From: Paragorgia papillata
Lineage: Eukaryota; Cnidaria; Anthozoa; Scleralcyonacea; Coralliidae
Direction of reading: 5' to 3'
Assembly (NCBI GenBank): GCA_035771165.1
Contig: JAWNZC010000220.1
Coordinates: forward strand, 1,398,242 to 1,462,241
DNA length: 64,000 nucleotides
Shown here in pieces: positions 60,754 through 64,000 of the stretch. The notes beneath the pieces were generated by a model. The model saw only the letters and a program-made list of their open reading frames with translations, did not search any database and was not told where the DNA came from. Position numbers and translations under genes: made by a program. How positions within the stretch are numbered: the stretch's first letter is position 1; each line of letters opens with the position of its first letter.

Positions 60754-63700
60754 CACGAATAAGTCCTCATCTCGTGTTGCTTATGAAGGTGTAAAAATGC
60801 CTTTTACCCCACGATCCAAAACATTATTTTTATTTTGACCAATATATCGAAAAGTTGAAAAAATGGCCAAAATAGAATAGGGTCCCCCCTTTTACATTTT
60901 TTCAGATTTTTCAACTTTTGAAATAAGGCTAAACTATGGCTATTTAGCACGAATAAGTCTCTTCTCGTTGCTATAGAAGGTGTAAAATGCCTTTACCCGA
61001 TCACCAAAACATTATTTTTTTTGACCAAATATCGAAAGTTGAAAAAATGGCCAAAAATGAATAGGGACCCCCCTTTACATTTTTTCAGATTTTTTCAAAC
61101 TTTTGAAAAAAGGCTCTAAACCTATGGCAATTTAGCACGAATACTAGTCTCTCCTCGTTGCTATATAGAAGGTGTAAAATGCCTTTTACCCGATTACCAA
61201 AACATTTATTTTTTGAACCAAATATTCGAGAAGTTGCAAAAATGGCAAAAATGACATAGGGTCCCCCCTTTACATTTTTTCAGGATTTTTCAGAAACTTT
61301 TGAAATAAGGCTAAACTATGGCTAATTTAGCACGAATAAGTCTCTCTCGTTGCTATATAGAAGGTGTAAAAATGCCTTTACCCGTATCCAAAACATTTAT
61401 TTTTTGACCAAATATCGAAAAGTTGAAAAAAATGGCCAAAATGAATAGGGTCCCCCCCCCTTTCTATTTTTTCAGAATTTTCAACTTTTGAAAATAAGGC
61501 TAAACTATGGCAATTTAGCCCACGAAATAAGTCTCTCTCGTTGCTATAGAGAGTGTAAAATGCCTATTACCCGATCAAATAACATTATTTTTTGACCAAA
61601 TATTCGAAAGTTGAAAAAAATGGCCAAAAATGAATTCGGGTCCCCCTTTTACATTTTTTTCAGATTTTTCAACTTTTTGAAATAAGGGCTTAACTATGGC
61701 CAATTTAGCACGAAAATAAGTCTCTCTCGTTTGCTATAGAAGGTGTAAAATGCCCACTTTTACCCGATCCAAAAACATTATTTTTTGACCAATTATTCGA
61801 ATAGTTGAAAAAATGGCCACAATGAATAGGGTCCCCCCTTTACATTTTTTCAGGATTTTTCAACTTTTGAAATACGGCTAAAACTCTCGGCCATTTAGCA
61901 CGAATAAGTCTCTCTCGTTGCTATTAGAAGGTGTAAAATGCCCTTTACCCGATCCAATAACATTATTTTTTGACCAAATATCGAAAGTTGAAAAAATGGC
62001 CAAAATGAATAGGGTTCCCACCTTTACATTTTTTTTTCCGATTTTCAAACTTTTGAAAAAAGGCTAATCTATGGCAATTTATAGCACGAATAAGTCTCTC
62101 CTCGTTGCTTTGGAAAGGGTGTAAAATGCCTTTACCCGATCCAAAACATGATTTGTTGACCAAATATCGAAAGTTGAAAAAATGGCCAAAATCGAATAGG
62201 GTCCCCCCTTTACATTTTGTCAGATTTTTCAACTTTTGAAATAAGGCTAATTAAACTATGGCAATTTAGCTACGAATAAGTCTCTCTCGTTGCTATAGAA
62301 GGTGTAAAATGCCTTTACCCGATCCAAAAAAAATTATTTTTTGACCAAATATCCGAATGTTGAAAAAATGGCCAAAATGAATAGGGTCCCCCCTTTACAT
62401 TTTTTCAGATTTTTCAACTTTTGAAATTAAGGCTAAACTCATGGCCATTTAGCACGAATAAGTCATCTCTCGTTGCTATAGAAGGTGTAAAATGCCTGTT
62501 ACCCGATCCTAAAACATTATTTTTTGACCAAATATCGAAAGTTGAAAAAATGGCCAAAATGAATAGGGGTCCCCCCTTTACATTTTTTTCAGATTTTCAA
62601 ACTTTTGGAAATAAGGCTAAACGTAATGCCAATTTAGCACGAATAAGTCTCTCTCGTTGCTATAGAAGTTGTATAAAAATGCGCTTTACCCGATCCAAAA
62701 CATTATTTTTTGACCAAATATTCGAAAGTTGAAATAAATGGGCCAAAATGAATAGGGTCCCCCCTGTACATTTTTTCAGATTTTTCAACTTTTGAAATAA
62801 GGCTAAACTATGGCCATGTAGCACGTGATAAGTCTCTCTCGGTGCTATAGAAGGTTGTAAAATTGCCTCTTACCCGATCCAAAAAAAATATATTTTTTTT
62901 GATCCAAATATCGAAAGTTGAAAAAAATGGCCAAAATGATTAGGGTCCCCCCTTTACATTTTTTCAGATTTTTTCAACTTTTGAAATAAGGGTATACTAT
63001 GGCCAATTTAGCACGAATATGTCTCTCTCGTTGCTATAGAAGGTTTGTTAAAATCGCCTTTACCCGATCCAAAACAGTATTTTTTGACCAAATATCGAAA
63101 GTTGAAAAAATGGCAAAATTGAATAGGGTCCACCCTTTACATTTTCTCTGATTTTTCAACTTTTGAAATAAGGCTAAACTATGGCAATTTAGCACGAATA
63201 AGTCTCTCTCGTTTTTTGCTATAGAAGGTGTAAAATGCCTTTACCCGATCCAAAACATGATTTTTGGACCAAATATCGAAAGTTGAAAAAATGGCCAAAA
63301 TGAATAGGGTCCCCCCTGTTCATTTTTTCAGAATTTTTCAAAACTTTTGAAATAAGGCTAAACTAAGGCAATTTTAGCACGAATATAGTCTCTCTCGTTG
63401 TCTTTATAGAAGGTGTAAAATGCCTTTACCCGATCCAAAACATTATTTTTTTGAACAAATATCGAAAAGTTGAAAAAATGGCCAAAATGAATAGGGTCCC
63501 CCCTTTACATTTTTTCAGATTTTTCAACTTTGGAAATAAGGCCAAACTATGGCCATTTAGCACGAATAAGTCTCTCTCGTTGACTAGTAGAAGGTGTAAA
63601 ATGCCTTTACCCGGGATCCAAAACATTATTTTTTGACCAAATATCGAAAGTTGAAAAAATGGCCGAAGATGAATAGGTGTCCCCCCTTTACATTTTGTCC

Positions 63701-64000
63701 GATTTTTCAACTTTTGAAATAAGGCCTAACTATCGCCATTTAGCACGAATAAGTCTCTCTCGTTGCTATAGAAGGTGTAAAAATACCTCGTTACCCGATC
63801 CAAAACATTATTTTTTGACCAAATATCGAAAGTTGAAAAAACTGGCCAAAATGAATCGAAGGTCCCCCCTTTACATTTTTTCAGATTTTTTCAACTTTTG
63901 AAATAAGGCTAAATCTCTTATTGGCATTTTAGCACGAATAAGTCTCTTTCGTTGCTATTAGAAGGTGTAAAATGCCTTTACCCGATCCAAAACATTATTT

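Larger units (their letters stand above)
58131..64000. repeat. Satellite E array, error-rich or diverged part, about 31 copies, runs off the window
   Basis: This is the same monomer with scattered single-base and few-base insertions, many duplicating a neighbouring base (GCACGGAAATACAGTCTC, ATGGAATAGGGG). Twenty intervals from 58075 to 61983 average about 195 bp, against 177 in the clean part. Ten intervals from 61983 to 63828 average about 184. Insertions dominate and occur at unrelated positions in each copy, unlike the shared variants of the other arrays. Small frames here (58153-58341, 59161-59367, 61963-62232, 62421-62732, 63426-63901) are repeat by-products. At 59705-59713 an extra AGGGGGACC appears, an inverted copy of the monomer's own GGTCCCCCCT. 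Confidence 0.93.

Noticed and set aside
62421..63901. Plus- and minus-strand frames of 61-103 codons in noisy satellite E
   Set aside because: They depend on random insertions in an error-rich segment and overlap each other on both strands.

Overview
This window is made entirely of eukaryotic satellite DNA: five tandem-repeat families laid end to end, with no supportable protein-coding gene, rRNA or tRNA gene, or CRISPR array. The only element that is not satellite is one near-perfect foldback (MITE-like) transposon of about 450 bp. Long homogenised arrays, higher-order repeats, polarity switches and strong AT richness point to constitutive heterochromatin (pericentromeric, centromeric or subtelomeric) of a eukaryote. 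The lineage cannot be named from the sequence. I did not recognise any of the five monomers as a published satellite.

Layout. (A) 1-14959: about 22 monomers of 663-734 bp in five length/diagnostic types, in a shuffled higher-order order, ending abruptly inside a monomer. (B1) 14958-16620: diverged edge copies of a ~173-bp satellite, split by the foldback element at 15164-15613, which is flanked by TTAA. (B2) 16621-36773: about 116 homogenised copies of the ~173-bp monomer with multi-monomer higher-order duplications. (Junction) 36766-36851: a short inverted repeat and a diverged B-like piece in the opposite orientation. (C) 36852-46205: about 48 copies of a ~185-200-bp satellite, each with a long perfect inverted repeat. 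(D) 46202-56828: a ~93-bp, very AT-rich satellite in two opposed blocks (about 5.4 kb and 5.0 kb) meeting at a hub with three polarity switches in about 150 bp. (E) 56827-64000: a 177-bp satellite, clean up to about 58130. After that it is full of single-base insertions and contains a C23 and a G22 run, which looks like unpolished long-read consensus.

How the parts relate. B, C and E are not independent. They share a core of about 45 bp (the AAAGTTGAAAAATGGCC-type box, then CGGTCAAAAAGTAAAGG). B carries it on the minus strand, C as a nearly complete inverted repeat, and E in diverged form on both strands. C ends and E begins at this same box, so the D array lies between two copies of it. A and D show no relationship to the core that I can see. 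Open frames in A, C and E (up to 143 codons) are by-products of the repeats. In E they persist because the 177-bp period is divisible by three.
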